NCBI RefSeq assembly: GCF_011769525.1
Contig: NZ_CP050440.1
Location: forward strand, 1,365,501 to 1,429,500
Origin: Tolypothrix sp. PCC 7910
GTDB taxonomy: Bacteria; Cyanobacteriota; Cyanobacteriia; Cyanobacteriales; Nostocaceae
Reading direction: 5' to 3'
Length of the DNA stretch: 64,000 bases
The notes under the pieces were generated by a model. The model saw only the letters and a list, made by a program, of their open reading frames with translations, ran no database searches and was not told the origin of the DNA. Both the position numbers and the translations under genes were made by a program. Positions 45,992 through 54,435 of this stretch are shown here, piece by piece; within the stretch, counting starts at the first letter, position 1; the number at the start of each line of letters is the position of its first letter.

Positions 45992-46792
45992 TTAGCCTTT
46001 GAAAATAATATCGTAAAGTGATAGTAAAATCTCTACCACAATGAGAATTACTACATACCACTCAACTCGCTGGCTACTGCTATGCTGCATAAATTCCAGT
46101 ACTGTTTGTGCGGTTTGAGAAATTAGGTCTAGTTTACGTTCTAAAGCATGGTGCCGTTCCCTGATTTCGTATTCATCTTCTAATCGCAGATATAAGTTTT
46201 CTAACTGTGGGGATTCCCAAAGTAACTCTGGTTTATCGATAATCTCTACTCGTCCTACAATCTTATGTTGAACTAACAACGTAGTGCCAAGTTGACGCAA
46301 TAATTCCCGACTCTGGCGTGAACTTCTGTGTTCACTTTGGAGACTAGCAGCAAATGGTTCAATTTGATCAAATACAGTCGCTAGGCTAGTTTCATAATGA
46401 GATAAGACTACACTCTTAGCGAGAATATCAGCTACTATCTGCAAGCGTTCTACACTAAAGTCTTGCAAGAAAATCTTTCCTTCCTTCACTCTCTCACTTT
46501 CGGCAAGTTTGAGCTTAATTTCCACCTCTTCTGTTTCTGGGTTGGCAAAAGCATCACTAACTTTTGAGGATAGTTTAGTTAAGAAGTCTACCTTTTCTAC
46601 AGGCTCAAGGTTAAATAGAACAACTGCACCATAGTCGAATAGTACTGCACCACCCTGTTCACCTACTGTAACCATCACTGGCATAGTTGCCAAGCAAATG
46701 TAATTCTCTAATGTTTTAAGATTAATTTTTTTACCAAGGAATAGGGCCTGCGCTCTAAAGCTATCTCTGTCATTAAAAAGTAGTTTTTGCAT
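45992..46792 (-). CDS. RMD1/YagE family (DUF155) membrane protein
   Basis: A 266-residue protein with the DUF155 pattern VTVGEQGGAVLFDYGAVVLFNLEPVEKVDFL, ETEEVEIKL, LAKSVVLSHYETSLATVFDQIEPFAASL and a C-terminal membrane helix YVVILIVVEILLSLYDIIF. The relatives are eukaryotic RMD1 proteins. The bacterial function is not established. Convergent with the rhodanese gene; element cargo. Confidence 0.85.
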   Translation of the reverse strand: MQKLLFNDRDSFRAQALFLGKKINLKTLENYICLATMPVMVTVGEQGGAVLFDYGAVVLFNLEPVEKVDFLTKLSSKVSDAFANPETEEVEIKLKLAESERVKEGKIFLQDFSVERLQIVADILAKSVVLSHYETSLATVFDQIEPFAASLQSEHRSSRQSRELLRQLGTTLLVQHKIVGRVEIIDKPELLWESPQLENLYLRLEDEYEIRERHHALERKLDLISQTAQTVLEFMQHSSSQRVEWYVVILIVVEILLSLYDIIFKG

Positions 46793-46989
46793 TGTTGCCC
46801 TATACTATATTCTGCCTGTTAATCTATGGGGTAGTGATAAAAATGAATAAATTATCCTAATTTTTGAACTTAACACGAATGTTCTTTCCCCCTACCCTAT
46901 AGTGTAAATAAGATGGGATATGTTTTAGTTGGCAGTTCTTAAACTTGTGGGTGATTTGCTAGCAATAGGCTTTGGTGAAGATCATGAAA

Positions 46990-47114
46990 GATTCATTTGT
47001 CACTTGTTAAACAAGCCAGCAGAATTGGGGGATTCTCCCCCAAACCCCCGATTGGGTGACGGTTGCGTCCCCCAAACCCCCTCCAAAATTATTGTTTGGT
47101 TTTTTGTTGAGTAA
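46990..47114 (+). repeat. 125-bp inverted repeat, copy 1 (nifE-side)
   Basis: Matches 54682-54805 in inverted orientation over about 125 bp. 47037-47093 is identical (57 bp) to the complement of 54702-54758. The unit holds a GGGGGATTCTCCCCC stem and a G/C-rich centre around GATTGGGTGACGGTTGCGTC. A short frame across it is not believed to be a gene. It is a MITE-like repeat and a likely inversion breakpoint. Confidence 0.88.
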
Positions 47115-47437
47115 TATCATATCTGCTTGAACACTTGCCATTGCAAACGGAGTGAAGCAATCGCAGAGACCTTGTGATTGCCCGTCTTCGTCAGGTCTAA
47201 ATGCCCACTAATAAAATTGACAATTTTTTTACTTGTCATCTATACGTTGTTACTAAAATTCAGTTGATTTAGTACATTTATACTGCTATAATACCGCTGA
47301 ATGCTTAAGCTTTCACTTAAACATTACTTAAGTTTTATCTCAACACCATTTCTACAGATCAGCAACAATGTTTTGTCAGGAGATAGAAGCATTGTTTGCT
47401 TTGGCATGAATTTTTCTAAGTAGATGGAGGATTAGGT

Positions 47438-47863
47438 ATGGATAATAATCCCAGCATTCTCTCACACATCTCGATTGGCACGAATGATTTTGCAAAGGCG
47501 ATCGCATTCTACGACAAAGTACTGCCCACCCTTGGCTGTAAGCGAATTATGGAACATCCGGGTGCTGTCGCCTATGGTAAGCAGTTTCCAGAATTTTGGG
47601 TACAAACGCCATTTGATGGTAAACCTGCAACCGTCGGGAATGGCACTCATATTGGTTTTATCGCACCAACTAAAGAATCAGTTCATGCGTTTTATCAAGC
47701 AGCATTAGCAGCGGGAGGCGTGGATGATGGTGCGCCAGGCCCAAGACCGGACTATGGTGAACCATACTATGGCTGCTTTGTCCGCGATCCCGATGGTCAT
47801 AAGGTTGAAGCGTCTTATTGGGATATGCAACTGATTCAGGAACTTTATATGGATGAAGTCTAG
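47438..47863 (+). CDS. VOC family (glyoxalase-like) protein
   Basis: A 141-residue VOC-fold protein: SILSHISIGTNDFAKAIAFYDKVLPTLG, THIGFIAPTKESVHAFYQAALAAGG and YYGCFVRDPDGHKVEASYW. The metal-site pattern (His near the start, Glu in KVEA) fits a dioxygenase or lyase of the superfamily. Substrate unknown. GGAGG lies about 8-12 nt before the ATG. Element cargo on the nifK side of the repeat. Confidence 0.87.
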   Translation: MDNNPSILSHISIGTNDFAKAIAFYDKVLPTLGCKRIMEHPGAVAYGKQFPEFWVQTPFDGKPATVGNGTHIGFIAPTKESVHAFYQAALAAGGVDDGAPGPRPDYGEPYYGCFVRDPDGHKVEASYWDMQLIQELYMDEV

Positions 47864-47883
47864 GCAAGATAGGAGTTCATTTT

Positions 47884-48621
47884 CTATTTGGCTAGCTTGA
47901 TAGATAAAACTTGATAACCAGCGCCTTGAGGCATACATTGGCCATCAGCATCTAAAGGACAAGCAACTTGATTGGGGGATGGACGAGTTCCTGCAACGTA
48001 TTCTGCGGTAATTTCTACTTCTTGATTCTGAAGCGATCGCAATTGATCGCGAGAAACTTGAACAGATGGACGCAACACTAACCGAGTTTGGTTTGGGGTG
48101 TGAGAAATCAGAAAAAATTCCTCTCCAAGATAAGCTTTAACTGACATCACGGGAGGAATTTCTTCATAAATTAATTTTCCCCGCCAAGATAATATTTTTG
48201 GTTGAGTGATAGGGTTATTTGATTGTTGCCATAATCCCCAGCGATGATTTTTAGCATTAGCTTCGGCAATTAAATATTGGGTTTTGCTCTCCGAGCAATT
48301 TTGTAAAGTTTCACGGTCAACAATAGCGTTACCGGACTCTACCATCAGCAGATTAACTGAGCGATTATTCACAAAAACTTCACCAACGATGCGATCGCTT
48401 CTTAGTTTTTCTGTGCGTCTAATCACAACAGGACTTAAAGGTGGTAATAACTGTTTGAGCTTTTGTGTTGCGGGGATCGCCTGTGCTGTCGCCTTTGGTA
48501 CATAGATACAGGCTAGCTTGAGTGTAATTTTTTGTCCTGCATTATCTTTAATACGAATTGTTTCAGCGTCTACAGTCCCCACTATTGTAGCTAGTACTAA
48601 TATTAGTGCTAGTATATCCAT
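47884..48621 (-). CDS. Thermonuclease-like (SNase) exported protein
   Basis: A 245-residue protein with a signal peptide (ILALILVLATIVGTVDA) and an SNase-like beta-barrel: IRIKDNAGQKITLKLACIYVPKAT, RIVGEVFVNNRSVNLLMVESGNAIVDRE and AEANAKNHRWGLW. Not all catalytic Arg/Glu positions of active nucleases can be confirmed by eye. The last 100 residues form a second small domain. Convergent with the VOC gene. Confidence 0.72.
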   Translation of the reverse strand: MDILALILVLATIVGTVDAETIRIKDNAGQKITLKLACIYVPKATAQAIPATQKLKQLLPPLSPVVIRRTEKLRSDRIVGEVFVNNRSVNLLMVESGNAIVDRETLQNCSESKTQYLIAEANAKNHRWGLWQQSNNPITQPKILSWRGKLIYEEIPPVMSVKAYLGEEFFLISHTPNQTRLVLRPSVQVSRDQLRSLQNQEVEITAEYVAGTRPSPNQVACPLDADGQCMPQGAGYQVLSIKLAK

Positions 48622-48978
48622 GTATTTTTGTATACTTATTTGTGTATAGATTTATAATTTTATATCACGTAACGACGCGATCGCCCCTAACCATTGCAAA
48701 CTCTACACTTATCCCAATGTTGCCAATATTTATAGGCTCACTACTAGCCACTTGACAGGGAGATAATGTACTTATATACATGAAATTATTCAAAAAACTA
48801 CTCGGATTTTTTACCGATTTGCTGTATTCTAGTTAATCCTAGGAAAATTTTCCCACTATACTTCATAAAAGATTCTTACGGGTCTGTCTGAAGATTCTTG
48901 AATAAATACATGAATGACTACCAAAATTTATGTAACAATTTTCATTGCCTAAATTTATAAAATTAACAGCAGAGTGCC

Positions 48979-49242
48979 ATGAAACTGATCAAAAAATCTG
49001 AAAAACTCCTACTCCAGAAGATGAAAGATATGGAGGCAATTGAAGACATTAATCTTCAAGAAGATCCTCTTGAGCCTCTTGAGTCTCCAGAATCCATAGA
49101 AGCGGAAAAAGCACTACTAGATCTAGAATATCAAGAGCTTGACTATATTCCTTTCCGTAACCACCCTCTTGTTCAATCAGTTGGCAATACAGGATGGCAA
49201 GTTTCTGAAATTTGGAAGGAAATTAGATTAGATAATTTCTAG
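48979..49242 (+). CDS. Small acidic hypothetical protein
   Basis: An 87-residue protein: basic helix MKLIKKSEKLLLQKMKDME, acidic Pro/Glu-rich centre (EDPLEPLESPESIEAEKALLDL) and an aromatic end (YIPFRNHPLVQSVGNTGWQV). No family recognised. It is in the nifK-side element DNA. Confidence 0.5.
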   Translation: MKLIKKSEKLLLQKMKDMEAIEDINLQEDPLEPLESPESIEAEKALLDLEYQELDYIPFRNHPLVQSVGNTGWQVSEIWKEIRLDNF

Positions 49243-49402
49243 TCATGCCTAGTGCTATTAGCATCAGTCTGAGATAATATCTGATTTTCAATGTAAGGCT
49301 AAATTAGAAATGAAGCAGCTAACATTCTAAACTTTGTTAGAGAGTGCTGTTTATTTTCAGCCTAATAACTAATACCATTTTGAAACAAAAATGCGACAAA
49401 TA

Positions 49403-49440
49403 CATTTGTAGGGGCGCAAAGCTTTGCGCCCCTACAAATG
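49403..49440. repeat. 38-bp perfect palindrome
   Basis: CATTTGTAGGGGCGCAAAG (49403-49421) is followed immediately by its exact complement (49422-49440). It would extrude a loop-free hairpin. It lies in non-coding DNA of the nifK-side element, 60 bp before another hairpin at 49500-49524. Confidence 0.8.
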
Positions 49441-49499
49441 TTTGATATTTTGCTAATATTTTTAGCGTGGAATGACACTTTCTTTAGCGAAATTTAGAT

Positions 49500-49524
49500 C
49501 CCCGATTTTTTCAAAAAATCGGGG
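49500..49524. repeat. CCCCGATTTTTT hairpin
   Basis: Arms CCCCGATTTTTT (49500-49511) and AAAAAATCGGGG (49513-49524) with a single-base centre. A common small hairpin repeat of cyanobacteria. Confidence 0.65.
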
Positions 49525-49661
49525 TCTGGGCCGCAACTCTAGTGAAAGTAACGCACCAAAAGCGTTGATGACACGTTACAGACTCCGATCTAAAGCCTTC
49601 TACTACCTAAAAAAGCTTACAGTTAACAGAAATTTTGAGTTTACTAGCTATTTTTAGAGTA

Positions 49662-49820
49662 ATGATGGAGCCGCTGCAGATGAAACGATGTGAAACATTA
49701 GCCGAATTGATAGCACGGACTGTGGTTGAATTTGAGCAACGAGAACTAGAACTGCAAAAAGCTCAGGTTCAGCCCCAGAAAAAAAGCACTAAGAAGCGTA
49801 AATCTAAAAAAATTGCTTAG
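49662..49820 (+). CDS. Small basic protein next to the nifK-side recombinase
   Basis: About 46-52 residues: candidate starts are the ATGs at 49662, 49665 and 49680, the last with GGAG about 10 nt upstream. The product reads MKRCETLAELIARTVVEFEQ and ends in a Lys/Arg-rich tail (KKSTKKRKSKK). It converges with the serine recombinase gene and overlaps its end by 4 bp. A short helix plus a basic tail is compatible with a DNA-binding accessory factor, but no homology is recognised. Confidence 0.5.
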   Translation: MMEPLQMKRCETLAELIARTVVEFEQRELELQKAQVQPQKKSTKKRKSKKIA

Positions 49821-51367
49821 TGTAAATATAGTAATTCAAGTCCTGTTACCAGGTTGCCATCTACCACTATTTTTTTGATACATCCTTTAAGTAAAGCTTG
49901 TTTGTCTTGTTGTTCTAATCCTTCCCAGTACCTCTGATTAGAAAATGCCATCACAATCCGTTCTTTAGCTATCAGATATTGTTTAGATGCATAGTTTGTG
50001 GTAGCGATAGCGTTTGCAATTTGCATCCTAATATCTTCTTTCGCTTTTGCAATTGCTGGATTTGATGGTAATGCTTCTAAGGTATTTAATGATGCCCGCA
50101 ATGTTTTGATTTCTGGTGCTTCCTCTGAAGAATCAACTTTATGTTCTACTAGTCCAGCTAACCTTTCGGCTTCGCCAACTAGATGATGAATTACTTGTTT
50201 TTCTAATTCATCGGAAGCAATCATTCGTCCGTTATGACAAGCACCAGTCCGATAAAAGCTGCATTGATAGTGATGACGCACAAAACCTTTGCGTTTCACT
50301 AATTTCTTGCACTGGCGACTATAAGCTGCACCACAATGAGCGCATTTCACTAAATTGGCGAATGGGTTGACATATTTTTGCTCCGTAGCCCAGCGATTAT
50401 TTCGATTCTCCCGAATCATGGCTTTGATGCGTTCGTGTTCTTCACGGCTGATAATCGCTTCGTCTTCGTGGGTTCCCCATGTCACTTCCCATTCATCAAA
50501 AGGTTTGCGATGTCCTTTAGGACGAACTAATGTGTTATATAGTGTCCCCCCTGCATAGATAGGATTCACAAGTATTGATCGCAATCCCGAAACCGACCAT
50601 TTCAACCCCGTGTGGGGATAACGCAGATTTAACGCACCTCCACGCGATTTATTGATATTCTCGAGTACAATTTCTTCTTCCTCTTCTAAAAGGTTAATCC
50701 TCGTATCGGTGGCTTTGGGGACGGCGTTTGCTTGGATACCAAAAGTCTCATGCAGTACTTTGACCGTTTGAGAGACTGTCCCTACTGTTAAAAATGTATC
50801 AAAAACAAATCGCATCAGTTGCGATCGCGTCAATTCTCTCTTACCTGCAATTAAACATACGCAAAGCCTTTCATCTCGTTTGTATTTGTCATCCTCAACG
50901 ATATAGCCCAAAGGTGCGTTCCAGTGAGGCTTTTTATTAGCTTTGCGAGTGTCGCGCTCTTTTTTGACTCGCATTGCTAGCATTTTCACCTCATACTTAG
51001 ATGCTGCTAGCCTGACATCAATAGTTAACTCGCCACCAATACTCGATAAGTCAAACGGTTCATCTAACGCATAAGGCTGTATACCTTTCTTTTTTAACGC
51101 ATCCATCAAGCGATAAAAGGTCATTGATGAAGATGTTAAGCGGTCAATCCGGATAAATAACAGCTTCGATACTTTCCCTATTGCAGATGCATTGATATCT
51201 TCAATTAACTGTAAAAGCCCTTTCCTTTGATCGCTGGTACGGCTTTCTACATCGTAATATATGTGCGTTGCGCCAGCATCACGCAACCGACGCATTTGTT
51301 TAATTAACGAGCCTTGATCTTCAGCTTGCTCATCTGTGGAAACCCGCGCATAACCCCAAACGTCCAT
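49817..51367 (-). CDS. Large serine recombinase for the nifK site (XisF-like)
   Basis: A 516-residue large serine recombinase. The N-terminal catalytic domain has MDVWGYARVSTDEQAED with Ser10 as nucleophile and LLFIRIDRLTSSS; a recombinase domain follows (GYIVEDDKYKRDERLCVC, GLRSILVNPIYAGGTLYN), then a zinc ribbon (VKCAHCGAAYSR and CSFYRTGACHNG) and a C-terminal helical region. It resembles XisF of the fdxN element. The start codon is 35 bp from an 18-bp arm of the nifK attachment site, the usual place for an element's own recombinase, so I assign it to nifK repair. It differs clearly from the recombinase at 52907. Confidence 0.92.
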   Translation of the reverse strand: MDVWGYARVSTDEQAEDQGSLIKQMRRLRDAGATHIYYDVESRTSDQRKGLLQLIEDINASAIGKVSKLLFIRIDRLTSSSMTFYRLMDALKKKGIQPYALDEPFDLSSIGGELTIDVRLAASKYEVKMLAMRVKKERDTRKANKKPHWNAPLGYIVEDDKYKRDERLCVCLIAGKRELTRSQLMRFVFDTFLTVGTVSQTVKVLHETFGIQANAVPKATDTRINLLEEEEEIVLENINKSRGGALNLRYPHTGLKWSVSGLRSILVNPIYAGGTLYNTLVRPKGHRKPFDEWEVTWGTHEDEAIISREEHERIKAMIRENRNNRWATEQKYVNPFANLVKCAHCGAAYSRQCKKLVKRKGFVRHHYQCSFYRTGACHNGRMIASDELEKQVIHHLVGEAERLAGLVEHKVDSSEEAPEIKTLRASLNTLEALPSNPAIAKAKEDIRMQIANAIATTNYASKQYLIAKERIVMAFSNQRYWEGLEQQDKQALLKGCIKKIVVDGNLVTGLELLYLH

Positions 51368-51401
51368 ATATCAAACCATAGCAGCGTTAGTTCATTGTAT
51401 C

Positions 51402-51425
51402 TGATAGCCAACGCATTAGTTCACT
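51402..51425 (+). other. nifK attachment site, 3'-fragment end
   Basis: Arm TGATAGCCAACGCATTAG (51402-51419) overlaps the core GTTCACT (51419-51425), after which nifK coding sequence resumes. The arm matches 17 of 18 positions of 56315-56332. Joining the two arms through the core rebuilds a dyad-symmetric site typical of serine recombinases. Confidence 0.88.
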
Positions 51426-51678
51426 GTTGTTCACCGAGCCAGTTGACCTATTAATCGGTAACTCCTACGGTAAGTACCTGTGGCGCGATTGCAAGGTGCC
51501 CTTAGTAAGAATCGGCTATCCCATAATGGATCGTCACCACCTGCACCGCTACAGCACCATCGGTTACCAAGGTGTAATCAACCTCCTCAACTGGGTTGTT
51601 AACACAATCTTCGAGGACATCGATCAACGCACCAATATTCCTTCCAAGACTGACATTTCTTACGACTTAGTTCGATAG
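51426..51678 (+). CDS. nifK: NifK, C-terminal part (gene interrupted and inverted)
   Basis: About 83 residues matching the end of the MoFe protein beta subunit: LFTEPVDLLIGNSYGKYLWRD, RIGYPIMDRHHLHRYSTIGYQG, INLLNWVVNTIFEDID and DISYDLVR. It has no start of its own and is on the opposite strand from the N-terminal part (56331-57613). Recombination at GTTCACT restores the frame as HLRSLLFTEP and a 512-residue NifK. Confidence 0.95.
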
Positions 51679-51704
51679 AAATTCAAGTCACTCGCGGCAT
51701 ATTT

Positions 51705-51749
51705 AAAAAGTAAAAAGTAAAAGATATTTCTTTTTACTTTTTACTTTTT
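51705..51749 (+). terminator. Long hairpin between nifK 3' end and the following gene
   Basis: Perfect 18-bp A/T-rich inverted repeat (51705-51722 and 51732-51749) with a 9-nt loop, 27 bp after the nifK stop. Being A/T-rich it may act as an mRNA 3' end stabiliser or a weak terminator within the operon. Confidence 0.5.
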
Positions 51750-51771
51750 CCTTGTACCTGAGGTATTGATT

Positions 51772-52104
51772 ATGGCAAGTATTAGTCAGGGTCACTCTCA
51801 TCCTCATCCTAATTACCATCCACCAAACTATAAACGCTCTGGTTCTTTTGATATTCTCCAACCTTTGCGCCGTCTGGTAGATGGTATTCCGGTAAAAAAT
51901 GCTCGTTTTGCCCATCTACTCTGTAGAGTAATACCTTGCTGTTGCCCGTTTGAGCGCGATATCAATTTATTTGGGCGGACTTACCATGTTCCAGCACTGT
52001 GCAAATTTAATCCTTTGTATGACGAAGTCGTTAGTTTGCGCTTCCGGGCTTTATCTTTTCTTGCCGATGAATGTGGTGAGGATGTAACGAAATACATTTG
52101 TTAG
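51772..52104 (+). CDS. Mo-dependent nitrogenase family protein (Mo-nitro_C)
   Basis: A 110-residue protein: SFDILQPLRRLVDGIPVKNARFAHLLCRVIPCCCPFERDI, then YHVPALCKFNPLYDEVVSLRFRALSFLADECGED. It belongs to the small family found between nifK and nifE in heterocystous cyanobacteria. The function is not settled; several Cys and the ER-rich region hint at metal binding. The ATG at 51772 follows TGAGG by 8 nt. It is inverted together with its neighbours. Confidence 0.88.
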   Translation: MASISQGHSHPHPNYHPPNYKRSGSFDILQPLRRLVDGIPVKNARFAHLLCRVIPCCCPFERDINLFGRTYHVPALCKFNPLYDEVVSLRFRALSFLADECGEDVTKYIC

Positions 52105-52132
52105 ACCTAGACATTAATCAATACCCATTACC

Positions 52133-52256
52133 TATTACCATTTGTCATTAGTTATTAGTCATTAGTCATTGGTCATTGGTCATTAGTCATTAGTTATTAG
52201 TTACTAAATTATTCAAATTACAAATGACAAACGACAAATGACAAATGACAAAAAAT
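52133..52256. repeat. Short tandem repeats upstream of nifE
   Basis: TTAGTCATTGGTCATT-type repeats followed by CAAATGACAAACGACAAATG, able to form hairpins. Confidence 0.65.
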
Positions 52257-52283
52257 CACCTGCCATCCAGCAAGAGAAGAGAG

Positions 52284-52850
52284 ATGAAAATCACCCAAGG
52301 CAAAATTAACGAGCTGCTTAGTGAGCCAGGATGCGAGCATAATCAGCACAAGCAGAGCGAAAAGAAAAATAAATCTTGTGCCCAACAAGCACAACCAGGT
52401 GCAGCTCAAGGGGGTTGTGCTTTTGATGGCGCAATGATTGCTCTAGTACCAATTACTGATGCTGCTCATTTAGTCCACGGGCCGATCGCCTGTGCTGGTA
52501 ACTCCTGGGGTAGTCGTGGTAGTCTCTCTTCTGGCCCCATGCTCTACAAAACGGGCTTTACTACAGACTTAAGCGAAAATGATGTCATCTTTGGTGGCGA
52601 GAAAAAGCTCTACAAAGCTATTGTAGAAATACATAAGCGCTACAACCCAGCAGCTGTGTTTGTTTACGCCACCTGTGTAACGGCTTTAATTGGTGATGAT
52701 ATTGATGCTGTTTGCAAAACTGCGGCAGAAAAATTAGGAACTCCTGTGATCCCAGTTATTGCGCCTGGATTTATTGGCAGCAAAAACCTGGGTAATCGCT
52801 TTGGCGGTGAAGCTTTGCTGGAATATGTAGTTGGTACAGCAGAACCTGAA
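52284..52850 (+). CDS. nifE: NifE, N-terminal part (gene interrupted and inverted)
   Basis: The first 189 residues of Nif[79 protein letters not shown] and [31 protein letters not shown]. Cluster-ligand Cys are present (GGCAFDG, IACAGN, ATCVT). The start at ATG 52284 gives the family N-terminus. Translation would run on into element DNA for HFQQHR and stop at 52871. The remaining part is at 41104-41931 on the other strand. Apparently translation is not productive until recombination. Confidence 0.95.
52842..52850 (+). other. nifE recombination core, 5'-fragment end (attachment site)
   Basis: GAACCTGAA, identical to the minus-strand core at 41923-41931 and in the same codon phase. The element arm after it (TTTCAACAACACCGCTGATG) shows only loose symmetry with the other arm (AAACAAACGCTTAGTC). 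Confidence 0.85.
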
Positions 52851-52906
52851 CACTTTCAACAACACCGCTGATGATATGATTTTCCGACTGATTTGAATGG
52901 ATTCCC

Positions 52907-54313
52907 ATGAAAGTTTACGGTTACGCCCGTGTGAGTACACAAGAACAAGCTGAGGAATTTGACGCGCTAAATCAGCAAGTAGCCAGATTAAAAGCTGCGG
53001 GTGCAACGGAAGTTTTAATAGATATCGAGTCAGGACGCAACGATGAGAGAAAACAGTATAACGAGTTGCTGAAGTTGGTACAACAAAACCAAGTTGATGA
53101 AATTATCATCACTCGCGTCGATCGCTTGGGTAGAAGTGTGATTACTATCCATAAAGCGATCGATGTTTTTGTGAGGCATAATGTCAATCTGCGGATATTG
53201 GATGCACCCGTTGACCCCAATTCCCCTTTTGGCTGGTTTAGTATCAATCAAATGTCGGGGTTGGCAGAATTTGAATCCAGGCTGTTATCCCAGCGGATTC
53301 GCCACGGAAATAATTATTTTCGCCAGCAATTAAAATATTGCGTTCCGCCTTTTGGATATACGAAAGACGAAAATCAGCGTTTAACCCCTAATCACAATAT
53401 TCATGCCAAATCAGGGAAGACTTACTTTGAGTTAGCCAAGATAATTATCGACTTAACGCTGTCAATGCGATCGCTTAAAGATGTTTGCGATTATATTTAC
53501 ACCGAATATGAAATAGTTTTTAGCATCGCTGGCTTGCGAGATTGGGTGAAAAACCCTGCACTGCAAGGGCATACAGCTTATTTTTTCCGCAAGAAGAAAG
53601 GCATTAATCGAGAACCAATCATTAATTTCAACACTCACGAAGCCTTAATTACCGCCGCCACAGTAGAAGCTATTCAACACAAGCTGTCAGAAAATAAGAA
53701 GTATCGCAGTTCCACCAAATCAACCCGTGGCGACTATCCACTCGCAGGTTTAATTAAATGCGCTCATTGTGGCGGAAGTATGTATCGTAACTTTTCCCGC
53801 CACAAAACCAGAGTTGAGTATATCCGCTGCGTTAATTACAACAAACCCGGAAAATATCACTGCGAAAACTCCAAATGTACCCGACTGCGGGAAATCATCG
53901 CCCAGACGATCGCAGCTTTATGTGAAAATGCACCCCATTTAATCGAACACCTAGAAACTCAGTCAACAACAATGCAGGTGACGAATACCAAAGACATTGA
54001 CAAATTCACCAATGAATTATCTGTGCTGCGGGGACTTCGCAGCTCTAACCCCGATATCATGGAAGCGATCGCCAAAATTGAGGCGACGATTAACACCCTA
54101 TCAACACCCACTAGAATTGTTGATAGGGATGCTTTTGAAAATGCCAAGCGAAAAATTGCGATCGCTTCTCAGGCTACATTCTGGGAATCACTGGATGATT
54201 CAGAACTGCAATCGGCGTTGGCTGAGTTCGTAGAGAAAGTTGAGGTAGACTCGTCAGGAACTATCACTCCTACCTTTAAATTGCCATTAACCCTATCCTC
54301 AATGCGCCCATAG
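52907..54313 (+). CDS. Large serine recombinase for the nifE site (XisF-like)
   Basis: A 468-residue serine recombinase: MKVYGYARVSTQEQAEEFDAL with Ser10, IIITRVDRLGRSVITI, SGLAEFESRLLSQRIRHGN, recombinase domain (FGYTKDENQRLTPNH, AGLRDWVKNPALQGHTAYF), zinc ribbon (IKCAHCGGSMYRN and CVNYNKPGKYHCENSKC) and a C-terminal coiled region. It starts 57 bp after the nifE core, so it is the likely nifE-element recombinase. It is closer to XisF in its N-terminus than the 516-residue one at 49817. It reads in the same direction as nifE-N and could be co-transcribed with it. Confidence 0.93.
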   Translation: MKVYGYARVSTQEQAEEFDALNQQVARLKAAGATEVLIDIESGRNDERKQYNELLKLVQQNQVDEIIITRVDRLGRSVITIHKAIDVFVRHNVNLRILDAPVDPNSPFGWFSINQMSGLAEFESRLLSQRIRHGNNYFRQQLKYCVPPFGYTKDENQRLTPNHNIHAKSGKTYFELAKIIIDLTLSMRSLKDVCDYIYTEYEIVFSIAGLRDWVKNPALQGHTAYFFRKKKGINREPIINFNTHEALITAATVEAIQHKLSENKKYRSSTKSTRGDYPLAGLIKCAHCGGSMYRNFSRHKTRVEYIRCVNYNKPGKYHCENSKCTRLREIIAQTIAALCENAPHLIEHLETQSTTMQVTNTKDIDKFTNELSVLRGLRSSNPDIMEAIAKIEATINTLSTPTRIVDRDAFENAKRKIAIASQATFWESLDDSELQSALAEFVEKVEVDSSGTITPTFKLPLTLSSMRP

Positions 54314-54435
54314 GTTTTAATGAACTCTTCTGGAGACATATTCCCCACCTTCAAGTCCCCGTAGTATCTTTCATAAGCTGCGAGTAACTTGTCATTGAGC
54401 ATTTTTAGCACTTTTTGAGAATGTGTTGAACTCAT
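54280..54435 (-). CDS. Possible small helical protein overlapping the recombinase end
   Basis: A minus-strand frame starting with ATG at 54435 encodes MSSTHSQKVLKMLNDKLLAA, then YERYYGDLKVGNMSPEEFIKTYGRIEDRV, which looks like a real helical protein. The frame continues to 54169 across the recombinase C-terminus, where it loses protein character. Either a short gene with an overlapping tail or the remnant of one. The left end is given approximately. Confidence 0.3.

Noticed and set aside
46929-47114. 61-codon frame across repeat copy 1
   Set aside because: Most of it is the 125-bp repeat, which occurs inverted elsewhere without a frame; no ribosome site.
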